Source: an uncultured Erythrobacter sp.
GTDB taxonomy: Bacteria; Pseudomonadota; Alphaproteobacteria; Sphingomonadales; Sphingomonadaceae
Assembly: GCA_947495695.1 (NCBI GenBank)
Contig: CANLZP010000001.1
Coordinates: 207,069-271,068 of the forward strand
Length of the DNA stretch: 64,000 nt
Direction of reading: 5' to 3'
The notes beneath the pieces are model-generated. The model was not told the DNA's origin and did not search any database. It worked only from the letters and a program-made list of their open reading frames with translations. Of this stretch, positions 56,006-64,000 are shown piece by piece (the stretch's first letter is position 1; each line of letters starts with the position of its first letter). Position numbers and translations under genes: made by a program.

Positions 56006-56350
56006 ATGGCGCGCGTTACTGTCGAAGATTGCGTCGACAAGGTTCCTAACCGCTTTGATCTGGTCTTGCTTGCTGCACAACGTGCACGCGAGATCTCCGG
56101 TGGGTCAGAACTGACCCTTGACCGCGATCGAGATAAGAACCCGGTCGTTGCTTTGCGTGAAATCGCCGAGCAGACAATTAAGCCGAAAGAACTGCTCGAA
56201 AGCGTCGTCACCAGCCTGCAGAAAATTCTGCCTGATGATGAAGATGATGCGGATGAAATCGGTTCGCTCAGCCAATCGGCAGAAGCGCTGCGGATCACCG
56301 CATCGGCGCCAACGCGGTCAACATCGATCGGTGCTGACTACGACGGCTAA
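56006..56350 (+). CDS. rpoZ: DNA-directed RNA polymerase omega subunit
   Basis: Small RNA polymerase assembly subunit of 114 aa: [40 protein letters not shown] and [14 protein letters not shown]. Standard alphaproteobacterial length with an acidic C-tail ([12 protein letters not shown]). A strong terminator follows. spoT/rsh, often downstream in other alphaproteobacteria, is not present; an orphan ParA follows. Confidence 0.97.
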   Translation: MARVTVEDCVDKVPNRFDLVLLAAQRAREISGGSELTLDRDRDKNPVVALREIAEQTIKPKELLESVVTSLQKILPDDEDDADEIGSLSQSAEALRITASAPTRSTSIGADYDG

Positions 56351-56393
56351 TTGCTGTCACGATGTGCGCTTTTGCGCCGCCATAATCACAATC

Positions 56394-56418
56394 AAGCCGC
56401 CCCATGGGCGGCTTTTTT
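56394..56418 (+). terminator. Intrinsic terminator after rpoZ
   Basis: AAGCCGCC (56394-56401) and GGCGGCTT with a short CCATG-centred loop form a compact stem, followed by a run of T (six from about 56413). Classical rho-independent shape. Confidence 0.9.
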
Positions 56419-56514
56419 GTTGCGTTATGTGACACTGGCTAATCCGATATCGACTCTGCAGCGATGCTGTGCGACGCATAATCCTTCACTCAAAAGGATG
56501 AAATCGAGCGGGCT

Positions 56515-57246
56515 ATGGCGTCCATTGCAGTTTACAGCGTAAAAGGTGGGGTGGGTAAGACAACCTTCGCGGTAAACCTTGCCTGGTGCGCAGCCACGAT
56601 TTCGCGGCGCAAAACTCTGCTGTGGGATCTCGATCCGGCCAATGGCTCGGGATTTCTGCTGGATGTTGGCCCAAAAAAGAAGAAGCCCGCCAGCAGTATC
56701 TTCAAACGCGAACGTGATCCGGCCAAGCTGATCCGGAAGAGCGGATATGACAATCTGCATTTACTGCCAGCGGACGAAAGCCTGCGCCTGCTGGATCGCG
56801 AATTGGCCCAGATGAACAGCGCCAAACGGCTGGCTAAGCTGACCAAGGGTCTGGCCAAGGATTATGACCGGATTATCTTCGATTGCCCTCCGGTGATGAA
56901 TGAAATGAGCGAGCAGGTCATGCGCGCCGCAGATCTGGTCATCGTGCCGCTCCCGCCCTCCCCGCTATCAACCCGCGCGTTCGAACAGGTGGTGGATATT
57001 GTCAAAGGGTCGGGCAAGACGCATCCGCCCATCCTGCCTGTCTTATCGATGATGGATATGCGCCGCACATTGCACCGCCAAACCCGCGCCGATAACCCCA
57101 AATGGCCCGCCATTCCGCTCTCCAGCGCTTTGGAGCAATGCGCCGTCCGACAAAGCCCGGTGGGAGCATTTGATCCGCGCTCTGTTTCGGCACAGGCCTT
57201 CGCCCGGCTGTGGACTGCGATCGAGCGCAAACTGGCCAAGCGCTAA
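56515..57246 (+). CDS. Orphan ParA-family ATPase
   Basis: A 243-aa deviant-Walker-A ATPase: VKGGVGKTTFAVNLAW (K10 begins the P-loop), LLWDLDPANGSG (switch), and YDRIIFDCPPVMNEMSEQVM (Walker B). It has the shape of MinD/ParA proteins that position cargo on nucleoid or membrane. No parB or parS site is recognised nearby, so it is not the chromosomal parAB. By family it may position a protein cluster or organelle-like body; cargo unknown. It is 96 bases beyond the rpoZ terminator and 70 bases before the DUF3667 gene. Confidence 0.9.
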   Translation: MASIAVYSVKGGVGKTTFAVNLAWCAATISRRKTLLWDLDPANGSGFLLDVGPKKKKPASSIFKRERDPAKLIRKSGYDNLHLLPADESLRLLDRELAQMNSAKRLAKLTKGLAKDYDRIIFDCPPVMNEMSEQVMRAADLVIVPLPPSPLSTRAFEQVVDIVKGSGKTHPPILPVLSMMDMRRTLHRQTRADNPKWPAIPLSSALEQCAVRQSPVGAFDPRSVSAQAFARLWTAIERKLAKR

Positions 57247-57316
57247 GCACTCTCAATTTTGATCCTTGCGCCTGCTCGCCTATAGATGGGCGCAAGATAT
57301 TGGCTGGGGGGCTGGC

Positions 57317-58621
57317 ATGAGCGACATAACCGAAGGATTGGGAAGCGCGGTGGAAGGCGCGATGGCGGGCCGCGCTGTCGAGCCCGGTCACGGTGAAAAA
57401 GGTAGCCAAACCGATGCGTTGGCAGAAGGTGCGTGCCTGAATTGCGGCGCGGCGCCAGCCGGAAATTACTGTCAGAACTGCGGGCAATCGACCAATATCC
57501 ATCGCTCGATCGCGGCGATTGGCCACGATCTGATACATGGCGTTTTGCATCTAGATGGCAAGCTGTGGCGCACTCTGCCGCTGCTGGCTTTCAAACCGGG
57601 CAAGCTGACCCGCCGATATATTGATGGCGAGCGGGCCAAATTCGTCTCCCCAATGGCGATGTTCTTGTTCAGCGTGTTCCTGATGTTTGCCCTGTTTCAG
57701 GCCTTGGGCATTTCAACCCCGACAGATGTGTCAGGAAGTGCGAGCGAGCAGGTTGACCAATTGGTTGCCGCAGAATCTGACCGGCTGGATGCCCAAGTGC
57801 TCGAGCTGGACACGCAACTGGCCAATGACGATCTGACACCCGCCGAACGCGAATCTTTAGAGCTTCAAATGCAGGAGCGGCTGTCTGAAATCGACCTGTT
57901 GGATGCGCGCGCAACCGGCATATCCGAGTGGCTGTTGGCCAGCGGCAGCAGCGGGGTGGAGGACCTTCAAGCGGCTGCCGAAGCCGAGATTGCCGACGCC
58001 CGTGAAAGACTGGCAGCAATGCCTGCAGGATCGCCAGAGCATAACGATTTGTCTGCCGAGATAGCCATAGCCCAGCGTGGCTTGGACAGTTTGCGGGCTA
58101 TCGACTTACAGGCCAGCCCCGATGCAGCGGAGGACCCAAATGCTCCAGATTCTGACACCAGCGGGACTGATTTGGCCGAAGGGAAGACCGGCATTTCAAT
58201 GATCGACAACATTGTTGCGAAGTGGCGAGAAAACCCGAGCTTGATGCTCTATAAGATGCAAAACAATGCGTATAAGTTCAGCTGGCTACTGATCCCGCTT
58301 TCGATCCCATTTGTTGGCTTGATGTTTCTATGGAAGCGGCGTTTCGGGGCCTATGATCACGCCATCTTTGTGACCTATTCGCTCGCCTTTATGTCACTGC
58401 TGTATATCGCCATCTCCCTATTGGGCCGGATTGGCTTTGGTGAAAACCTGTTGTTGTTCGGCAGTCTGATCATTCCGCCCCTGCACATGTATAAGCAGTT
58501 GCGCGGCACCTATCAGCTGGGGCGTCTCAGCGCTCTGTGGCGGCTGATCATGCTGATGTTCTTCATCGCAATCGTAATTGCCCTGTTCGCGCAAGCCTTG
58601 CTGGTGCTGGGCGGATATTGA
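57317..58621 (+). CDS. DUF3667 zinc-ribbon membrane protein
   Basis: A 434-aa membrane protein. Residues 40-55 hold a zinc ribbon C40-x2-C43...C52-x2-C55 (ACLNCGAAPAGNYCQNCGQS), followed by the DUF3667 segment LHLDGKLWRTLPLLAFKPGK with LTRRYIDGERAKFVSPMAMF, one helix (about 113-131), a long soluble coiled insert (about 135-250, rich in AERESLELQMQERLSEID) and a C-terminal group of four helices. The coiled insert is unusually long compared with the family I recall. ATG 57317 follows GGGGGGCTGG. Function is unknown. Confidence 0.82.
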   Translation: MSDITEGLGSAVEGAMAGRAVEPGHGEKGSQTDALAEGACLNCGAAPAGNYCQNCGQSTNIHRSIAAIGHDLIHGVLHLDGKLWRTLPLLAFKPGKLTRRYIDGERAKFVSPMAMFLFSVFLMFALFQALGISTPTDVSGSASEQVDQLVAAESDRLDAQVLELDTQLANDDLTPAERESLELQMQERLSEIDLLDARATGISEWLLASGSSGVEDLQAAAEAEIADARERLAAMPAGSPEHNDLSAEIAIAQRGLDSLRAIDLQASPDAAEDPNAPDSDTSGTDLAEGKTGISMIDNIVAKWRENPSLMLYKMQNNAYKFSWLLIPLSIPFVGLMFLWKRRFGAYDHAIFVTYSLAFMSLLYIAISLLGRIGFGENLLLFGSLIIPPLHMYKQLRGTYQLGRLSALWRLIMLMFFIAIVIALFAQALLVLGGY

Positions 58622-58644
58622 GCCAACTGTCTTCCCAACAATAA

Positions 58645-58670
58645 GGGCGCCTGGATCTCTCCAGACGCCC
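58645..58670. terminator. Terminator between DUF3667 gene and ftsH
   Basis: GGGCGCCTGGA (58645-58655) and TCCAGACGCCC (58660-58670) pair with one mismatch around a 4-base loop. On the minus strand it is followed by TTATTGTTGG, so it mainly serves ftsH, whose stop is 28 bases away. Confidence 0.75.
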
Positions 58671-58698
58671 CATTAATGTCGTATGTGAAAGCGGGAGA

Positions 58699-60678
58699 TC
58701 AGGCGCCTTGCGGCGATGCTCCACCTTCCCCGCCAAACTTCTTGCCGGCCTTAGGAACGGCCGAACCACCGGCGGGCTGGACCACAACCGGACCCGAAGG
58801 CTTGTCAGGACGCTCTATCTTGCCTGTGTCCAGCAATTGGGTGATTTCATCCCCGGTGAGCGTTTCATATTCCAGCATCGCCTGAGCCAGCAAATGCAGC
58901 TGGTCTTCGTGTTTCTTAAGCAATTGGGTGGCGCGTTTATGCGCCCCTTCGACCAACCCCTTGATCTCTGCATCGATCAGCTTGTTGGTTTCTGCACCGC
59001 CCATAGTCCGTGCGGTTTGACCCATGCCCAGATAGCCTTCTTGGCTCTCTTCATATTGCAGCGGGCCAAGCTTGTCCGACATGCCCCACTTGGTGACCAT
59101 ATTGCGGGCCAGGCTGGTGGCATATTGAATGTCTGACGATGCACCGGAGGAAACCTTGTCATGCCCGAAGATGATTTCTTCAGCCACACGGCCGCCCATG
59201 CTGACCGACAGATTGGCGTGCATTTTGTCACGGTGATAGGAATAGCTGTCCCGTTCTGGCAAGCGCATCACCATTCCCAGCGCACGGCCGCGCGGGATGA
59301 TCGTTGCCTTATGGATCGGGTCAGACGCCTCTTCATGGACCGATACGATGGCATGACCGGCCTCGTGATAGGCGGTCATTTTCTTTTCATCATCGGTCAT
59401 CACCATAGAGCGGCGTTCCGCACCCATCATGACCTTGTCCTTGGCGTCTTCGAATTCCTGCATCGCAACCAGACGTTTGTTCCGGCGCGCTGCCAGCAAC
59501 GCCGCTTCATTGACCAGATTGGCCAGATCAGCGCCTGAGAATCCAGGGGTACCGCGAGCAATTGTGCGAGGGTTCACATCGGGTGCCAATGGTACCTTCT
59601 TCATATGGACGGCGAGGATTTTCTCACGCCCATCGATATCTGGCACGGGGACGACGACCTGACGGTCAAACCGGCCTGGGCGCAGCAAGGCAGGGTCCAG
59701 CACATCGGGACGGTTGGTCGCGGCGATGATGATGATGCCTTCATTGGCTTCAAAACCATCCATCTCGACCAGCAATTGGTTGAGTGTTTGCTCTCGCTCG
59801 TCATTCGAATTGCCCAGCCCATGGCCACGCGAACGGCCAACCGCATCGATCTCGTCAATGAACAGGATACAAGGTGCGTTCTTCTTGGCTTGTTCAAACA
59901 TGTCGCGCACGCGGCTGGCACCTACGCCAACGAACATCTCGACAAAGTCAGAACCGGAAATGGTGAAGAAAGGCACGCCGGCTTCGCCTGCAATGGCGCG
60001 GGCCAGCAAGGTCTTACCGGTACCGGGTGAACCGACCAGCAATGCGCCCTTGGGGATCTGGCCGCCCAGCTTGGAAAAGCGGTTGGGGTCTTTGAGGAAT
60101 TCGACGATTTCCTCCAGCTCCTCGCGCGCTTCATCAATGCCCGCAACGTCTGCGAAGGTCACTTTACCCTGACGCTCGGTCAGCATTTTTGCCTTGGATT
60201 TGCCAAAGCCCATGGCCCCGCCACCGCCGCCTTTTTGCACCTGACGAAGCGCGAAGAACGCAATGCCCAGGATCAAAATAAAGGGCAGCGCCTGGATCAA
60301 AACGACCCACAGCACATTCATCCGCTCAGCTTCTACACCAGAGAATTTGACGCCATTGTCTTCCAGCAATTTGGGCAGCTCGGTATCATTGGGAACCGGC
60401 ACGGTTGAGAAAGCAGCGTCACCATTCTTCATTGTGCCCGTTATCAATTCGGGACCGATCTCCACCTGCTTGACCGACCCTTCAGCCACTTTGTCGCGGA
60501 ATTCGGAATAGGCAATCTGTGTGCCCGGCTGCTGGCTGTCATTGCCAAACATCGAGACGACCAAAAGCAGTGCCATAAAGACACCGCCCCAGATCATCAG
60601 GCTTTTCACCCAAGGGTTGGGGCCTTCCGAATTGGGGTCTTGCGGATTGTTATCACGAGGATCGTTTTGGTCACTCAT
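58699..60678 (-). CDS. ftsH: ATP-dependent zinc metalloprotease FtsH
   Basis: Membrane AAA+ protease that degrades damaged membrane proteins and regulators such as LpxC and sigma-32 in other bacteria. The 659-aa product has two helices (about 26-43 and 122-142) around a periplasmic domain, Walker A GSPGTGKT (216-223), [13 protein letters not shown], the second region of homology, and zinc motif HEAGH (438-442) with the later Asp ligand region. Length normal. Divergent from the TetR gene with 233 bases between starts. Confidence 0.97.
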   Translation of the reverse strand: MSDQNDPRDNNPQDPNSEGPNPWVKSLMIWGGVFMALLLVVSMFGNDSQQPGTQIAYSEFRDKVAEGSVKQVEIGPELITGTMKNGDAAFSTVPVPNDTELPKLLEDNGVKFSGVEAERMNVLWVVLIQALPFILILGIAFFALRQVQKGGGGGAMGFGKSKAKMLTERQGKVTFADVAGIDEAREELEEIVEFLKDPNRFSKLGGQIPKGALLVGSPGTGKTLLARAIAGEAGVPFFTISGSDFVEMFVGVGASRVRDMFEQAKKNAPCILFIDEIDAVGRSRGHGLGNSNDEREQTLNQLLVEMDGFEANEGIIIIAATNRPDVLDPALLRPGRFDRQVVVPVPDIDGREKILAVHMKKVPLAPDVNPRTIARGTPGFSGADLANLVNEAALLAARRNKRLVAMQEFEDAKDKVMMGAERRSMVMTDDEKKMTAYHEAGHAIVSVHEEASDPIHKATIIPRGRALGMVMRLPERDSYSYHRDKMHANLSVSMGGRVAEEIIFGHDKVSSGASSDIQYATSLARNMVTKWGMSDKLGPLQYEESQEGYLGMGQTARTMGGAETNKLIDAEIKGLVEGAHKRATQLLKKHEDQLHLLAQAMLEYETLTGDEITQLLDTGKIERPDKPSGPVVVQPAGGSAVPKAGKKFGGEGGASPQGA

Positions 60679-60830
60679 CGCGTGTTGGGTCCTTTTCTAC
60701 CCTCCCAATGTAGGCGCGCTTGGGTGAATGGCAAGATAATGCGCCGCCGAAGAAACCACGCTTTTTTCCTGCATTGGGCGAATTTAGCAGCGATAACCCC
60801 GAGCGAGGCGAAAACCCACCTTCCACACCC

Positions 60831-60850
60831 ACTTGATCGATCATTCAAGT
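60831..60850. promoter_or_regulatory. TetR-operator-like palindrome
   Basis: ACTTGA (60831-60836) and TCAAGT (60845-60850) are perfect inverted arms with a GATC centre. A partial copy (ACTTGATTGCTTGATCAAC, 60855-60873) follows at once. Both lie 40-80 bases before the TetR start at 60912, as autoregulated TetR operators do. Confidence 0.5.
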
Positions 60851-60911
60851 TCCCACTTGATTGCTTGATCAACTTCTGCTGAGTTGAACGCTCAATCAAG
60901 AGGTGATTCGC

Positions 60912-61511
60912 ATGAATTCTGACACGCGCCAACGGATCGTGATGACCGCTTTAGAGATGTTCTATGTCAAGGGTTACAACTCCACCTCCATCGCCGATAT
61001 CCTCAGCCGCAGTCAGGTACATTCGGGCAGTCTGTATCACTTCTTCCCGGGCAAGCAGGACCTGCTGGTCGCTGTTCTGGAATTTTATCGTGATGGCATC
61101 GAAGACAATTTGCTCAGCATAGCGTGGGCCGATCAAACCGATCCAATCGAAAAGATCTTTGCGCTGCTGAACGGTTATCGCATCGGTCTGATGATGAGCG
61201 ATTTTCAGCATGGTTGTCCGATCGGCAATTTGGCCCTTGAGATCAGCGAACCCGATCCGCGCATTCGCGAACTGCTGGATGTGAACTTTGCAAATTGGAT
61301 CGACGCGGTGGAACGCTGCCTCAATTCCGCGAACGAGCGACTGCCGGCGGGAACCGATACCCATGCCTTGGCCGAGTTTATCCTGACGATCATGGAAGGG
61401 GCCATCATGCAGGCTCGCACTGCCCGCGATATTGCCGTGTTTGACCGCAATATCAAGGTGCTGCGCCAGCACATCAATTTGCTGTTGGAAAAGGCCAAAG
61501 AGCCTTCCTGA
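60912..61511 (+). CDS. TetR/AcrR-family regulator
   Basis: Transcriptional repressor of 199 aa. N-terminal helix-turn-helix: TRQRIVMTALEMFYVKGYNS then TSIADILSRSQVHSGSLYHF with FPGKQDLLVAVLEFY, typical TetR_N. The ligand-binding half includes FQHGCPIGNLALEISEPDPR, similar to YcdC-C-like / LmrA-YxaF type TetR proteins. ATG 60912 follows AGAGGTG; a GTG three codons earlier is less likely. It precedes the DUF1761 gene by 34 bases on the same strand, a probable target along with itself. Confidence 0.92.
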   Translation: MNSDTRQRIVMTALEMFYVKGYNSTSIADILSRSQVHSGSLYHFFPGKQDLLVAVLEFYRDGIEDNLLSIAWADQTDPIEKIFALLNGYRIGLMMSDFQHGCPIGNLALEISEPDPRIRELLDVNFANWIDAVERCLNSANERLPAGTDTHALAEFILTIMEGAIMQARTARDIAVFDRNIKVLRQHINLLLEKAKEPS

Positions 61512-61545
61512 CTGCAAATTCACTTTAAATAGAGGGAGAGGAATA

Positions 61546-61935
61546 ATGGAAATCAACTGGTTGGGAATCATCGCGGCAAGCGTCTCTGCATTCGTGCTGG
61601 GCGGACTGTGGTACGGACCGCTGTTCGGCAAAAAGTGGCAAACGCTGGTCGGGCTGAGCGAAGAGCAAGTTCAAGGTGCCAATATGGCCAAGATCTTTGG
61701 CGGGGCCTTTGTGCTCACCTTCATTTCTGCCTTTGTGTTCTCCATGTTCTTGGGGCCAGACATCACGGTGCAGCAAGGCGCGGCCTATGGCGCATCAGCT
61801 GGCCTGTGCTGGGTGGCTGCCAGCTTTGGCATCAACTATCTGTTCGCTCAGCGCCCGATGGCGCTGTGGCTGATTGATGGTGGATATTCGACGCTGATGT
61901 TCACACTGTTTGGGGTGCTGTTGGGCGTTCTGTAA
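61546..61935 (+). CDS. DUF1761 membrane protein
   Basis: A 129-aa inner-membrane protein with four predicted helices and the family opening MEINWLGIIAASVSAFVLGG with LWYGPLFGKKWQTLVG, typical for DUF1761. Function is unknown. GGGAGAGG precedes ATG 61546. Probably cotranscribed with, and controlled by, the upstream TetR regulator. Confidence 0.9.
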   Translation: MEINWLGIIAASVSAFVLGGLWYGPLFGKKWQTLVGLSEEQVQGANMAKIFGGAFVLTFISAFVFSMFLGPDITVQQGAAYGASAGLCWVAASFGINYLFAQRPMALWLIDGGYSTLMFTLFGVLLGVL

Positions 61936-61989
61936 TCGAGATGGTCTGGAGCCTGCTGGCCCAATGTGAAATCGGCAGGCTCCACCCGC

Positions 61990-62967
61990 TTACGTCAAAA
62001 CCCGGTCTAGCAACCAATAGCTTGCGATGATCCCGATGCCATAGGTGGTGATGCGCAAGGATAGCGCTTCGGCCTTGGGAGCAAAGCGCTGGATGGCAGC
62101 CCGCAGGGCCAAAACCGTCGCAATTACGGCGATTTGCCCTGCCTCCACACCCAGATTGAACGCCAGCAGAGCCGCCGGCACCTCCCCTTGGGGAAGCCCG
62201 ATATCGCTCAATGCGCCGGCAAAGCCAAAGCCATGCAGCAGGCCAAATCCAAACGCGACCACCCAAGGCCAGCGGCGGGTCCAACTGTCCGTAGCCGCTC
62301 GCGCCAGCTCAACCGCCAGAAAGACGATGGACAGCGCAATCAAGGCTTCTACCGGCGCTTGAGGAAGCCCCGCAAAGCCCAGCACGCTGGCGGCAAGTGT
62401 GATCGAATGCGACACCGTAAAGGCGGTGGCCGCGCCAACCACGGCCCATCCCCTGCCCACCAACAGAACCAATGCAATCACGAACAGCAGATGGTCCCAG
62501 CCCATCAAAATATGCTCTGCGCCAATGACGAAATAGCTGCGCATGACCTGCCAGCGATCGGGCGAGGCAATGATCGTAACGCTGGGATTGCTCGCGGTCA
62601 GACGCAGGCTTTGCACCGGCTGATCGATTGCTTGCACCCGCAGCAATGCATCCGAATTACCCGCCATATCCGGCAGGCTGACGCTTTGCCCGCCCAATCC
62701 GCCATCGCAGTCCAAATTGACAGAGCCCAGCAGCGCCGCATCGCCGCGGCGGATCACAGGCTCGGCCGTCATGCTGCAATTTTTCGGAGGCACTGGAACC
62801 ACAATTGCGGCAGCACCGGTGGCCAAGGGCTGCTTCCAACTGAGCGACCAATTGCCTGGGCTTTGCTCGATCAGATCGAGCGCCATCGGCCTGATTTCAT
62901 CGGCGCTGGCCTGCGGTGCCCACAATGCTGCCAGCACCAACAGCCACGCGCGAGCAAAAATTCTCAC
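61990..62967 (-). CDS. HupE/UreJ-family membrane protein with exported domain
   Basis: A 325-aa protein. A signal peptide (FARAWLLVLAALWAPQASA) is followed by an extracytoplasmic domain of about 135 residues, then a HupE/UreJ_2 membrane region starting VIGAEHILMGWDHLLFVIAL with VSHSITLAASVLGFAGLP and WVVAFGFGLLHGFGFAGALS; these His-rich helices are thought to carry nickel or cobalt in related proteins. GTG 62967 overlaps the parvulin stop (GTGA). No hydrogenase or urease genes are in view. Confidence 0.88.
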   Translation of the reverse strand: MRIFARAWLLVLAALWAPQASADEIRPMALDLIEQSPGNWSLSWKQPLATGAAAIVVPVPPKNCSMTAEPVIRRGDAALLGSVNLDCDGGLGGQSVSLPDMAGNSDALLRVQAIDQPVQSLRLTASNPSVTIIASPDRWQVMRSYFVIGAEHILMGWDHLLFVIALVLLVGRGWAVVGAATAFTVSHSITLAASVLGFAGLPQAPVEALIALSIVFLAVELARAATDSWTRRWPWVVAFGFGLLHGFGFAGALSDIGLPQGEVPAALLAFNLGVEAGQIAVIATVLALRAAIQRFAPKAEALSLRITTYGIGIIASYWLLDRVLT

Positions 62968-63773
62968 CGCTCGATCTCTACCGAATAGGCATCGCGCAAC
63001 AATTGATAGGCTTCCTGCTTGCGCAGCTCAGCCGTGCCCAGCCGCCAATCATCTTCGACCTTTTGCCGAACTTCAGCCAGCTCAGGCAGCTTTCCACCGG
63101 ACACTTCGCGCAATCGCACAACATGCCAGCCAAGCCCTGAAGGAATTGGACCTTGCCATTCATCGCCAGCTTCCAACTGATCCAATTCGCGCGCAAATTG
63201 TTGCCCGAAACGCGAAAGAATTTCCTGCCGAGGCATGTCCGAAACACCTTGCGGCAGATCGATTTTCTTGGCCTCGGTCTCAAGTTTGGAAGCGAGGTCT
63301 CCCGATTTCAAGGCTAGGTCTGCGGTAGATCTCTCAACGAAGAAGATCTGGTCAAAACTGTATCGTATGTCTTGCGCAAAGCGCGCCGGGTGGTCTGCCA
63401 GCCAACTCTCCAAATCCTCGTCCGACGGCGCTGCGACCTCCGCTTGCGATCCTGCGATCAAGTCCATCTTTTGTGCCATTCTGCGGCGAACAACGGCATC
63501 GTCTTGGTCCAGCCCCAGCCGCAAAGCCTCGCGATATAGCACCTCTTCGCGAACATAGCGCTCGATCAGAGCGTCCAATTCCGTATCGCTGGGAGCGCGA
63601 CCCATTTGTTGCTGGTAGCCACTGGAGATATTGCCCACGACATCGCGGTCGATTGCAATGGTCCGACTGGCCGGATCAACCGGAGTGCCGGTCCATGCAA
63701 ACCAGCCGAACAAAATGGCTCCACCGATCAGGAAATGGACCAGCGGCTGTCGCGCCCATTGGGGAAGTCTCAC
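62964..63773 (-). CDS. Parvulin-type peptidylprolyl isomerase, membrane-anchored
   Basis: A 269-aa protein with an N-terminal helix (VHFLIGGAILFGWFAW) and a periplasmic part: SurA/PpiC N-region (DTELDALIERYVREEVLYRE, ALRLGLDQDDAVVRRRMAQK) then a parvulin-like domain ending with GPIPSGLGWHVVRLREVSGG. The central parvulin segment is divergent, so isomerase activity is likely but not certain. GTG 63773 overlaps the DUF3604 gene stop. It sits between a DUF3604 gene and hupE. Confidence 0.86.
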   Translation of the reverse strand: MRLPQWARQPLVHFLIGGAILFGWFAWTGTPVDPASRTIAIDRDVVGNISSGYQQQMGRAPSDTELDALIERYVREEVLYREALRLGLDQDDAVVRRRMAQKMDLIAGSQAEVAAPSDEDLESWLADHPARFAQDIRYSFDQIFFVERSTADLALKSGDLASKLETEAKKIDLPQGVSDMPRQEILSRFGQQFARELDQLEAGDEWQGPIPSGLGWHVVRLREVSGGKLPELAEVRQKVEDDWRLGTAELRKQEAYQLLRDAYSVEIER

Positions 63774-64000
63774 TGCGCCTCCAGTGCCTTGGCAACCGCC
63801 GGCTTCAGCCAAATCGGAGAGGAATAGGCCCGTTCTTGAGCCACCGCATCGGCCTTGGCGTCGTCGGACAGTTCAATTCCAAATCGGACCGCATCAAACA
63901 AGGTCCAGCGCGGAGTCGGAATTTCCAACACGCGCACATAATAGAATGCGCGTTGCCCTTCGACATAGTCAGGGTCTGACCAAACCGCCCGCAATTGTGC
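63770..64000 (-). CDS. DUF3604 protein, C-terminal fragment (runs off right edge)
   Basis: Open frame from the window edge to TGA at 63770-63772; about 76 codons seen. It ends with AVWSDPDYVEGQRAFYYVRV, EIPTPRWTLFDAVRFG and YSSPIWLKPA, the usual C-terminus of DUF3604 proteins, a large exported family related to metallophosphoesterase/PHP-like proteins with unproven role. It heads the DUF3604 - parvulin - HupE unit with GTGA overlaps. N-terminal part is outside the window. Confidence 0.82.
   Translation of the reverse strand, partial: AQLRAVWSDPDYVEGQRAFYYVRVLEIPTPRWTLFDAVRFGIELSDDAKADAVAQERAYSSPIWLKPAVAKALEAQ

Noticed and set aside
62134..62988. 284-codon plus-strand frame opposite hupE
   Set aside because: His/Gln-rich translation is the mirror of hydrophobic helices on the other strand; hupE has clear family motifs.
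1..64000. CRISPR arrays, toxin-antitoxin pairs, phage defence islands, insertion sequences
   Set aside because: No regularly spaced repeats, transposase or integrase motifs, or defence-type gene clusters were seen.

Overview
The window reads as a contiguous piece of chromosome from an alphaproteobacterium of the order Sphingomonadales, most probably Erythrobacteraceae (Erythrobacter/Altererythrobacter-like). This is inferred from three TonB-dependent receptors with two TonB-like proteins, an NDUFA12 - DUF2155 - aat neighbourhood, UPF0262, a CC_3452-type small secreted protein, DUF192/recX coupling, a bL36 of the short alphaproteobacterial kind, and frequent GTG/TTG starts with 4-base ATGA/GTGA stop-start overlaps. 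I see no rRNA, CRISPR array, insertion sequence, integrase or phage gene; almost all of it is core or lineage-typical chromosome.

Layout. 0-4.2 kb: two tandem TonB-dependent receptors on the minus strand (the first runs off the left edge). 4.3-9.7 kb: flavin monooxygenase, CinA-like protein and a very large DUF2339 membrane protein. 9.8-12.1 kb: secE-nusG-rplK-rplA on the minus strand, closed by a terminator, so rplJL-rpoBC are not attached. 12.4-17.0 kb: alanine/glycine symporter, an unknown secreted 592-aa protein and a GT87-like membrane protein lie between secE and the tRNA-Trp gene. 17.2-20.0 kb: tRNA-Trp, aat, DUF2155 lipoprotein, NDUFA12, DUF192 lipoprotein and recX. 20.1-24.0 kb: a stand-alone fatty-acyl-AMP ligase, a decayed MAPEG gene, a 58-codon exported mini-ORF and a DUF389 membrane protein. 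24.2-26.5 kb: a tight telA-xpaC-like-PHA_gran_rgn operon. 26.5-34.8 kb: mannose-1-phosphate guanylyltransferase, TonB, a MASE1 hybrid histidine kinase with its own receiver and HPt, and an Oar-type TonB-dependent receptor.

35.0-40.0 kb: nupC with a 2-oxoglutarate/Fe(II) oxygenase, a queuosine-precursor transporter and a GH42 beta-galactosidase. 40.1-43.5 kb: the classic rpmH-rnpA-yidD-yidC-engB operon with a recognisable promoter. 43.6-49.4 kb: comM/yifB, a proline-rich TonB-like protein, an HxlR regulator divergent from a small secreted protein, a HAD phosphatase, rpmJ and galE. 49.5-55.9 kb: DUF4136 lipoprotein plus M14 carboxypeptidase, then UPF0262-GH25-like-cdd, dnaB and a phospholipase-D-like protein. 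56.0-60.7 kb: rpoZ, an orphan ParA ATPase, a DUF3667 zinc-ribbon membrane protein and ftsH. 60.8-64 kb: TetR regulator with DUF1761, and a DUF3604 - parvulin - HupE operon cut by the right edge.

No single spectacular new system is evident. The observations most worth a second look are the catalytically degenerate GH25-like protein, the telA operon with its nested inverted-repeat leader, the nupC-dioxygenase pair, the TonB/kinase/Oar-receptor neighbourhood, the unknown 592-aa secreted protein, the decaying MAPEG locus with an exported mini-ORF beside it, and the operator-like palindromes before the HxlR and TetR gene pairs. Start sites were chosen by eye from Shine-Dalgarno spacing and family alignment memory; no database search was run.
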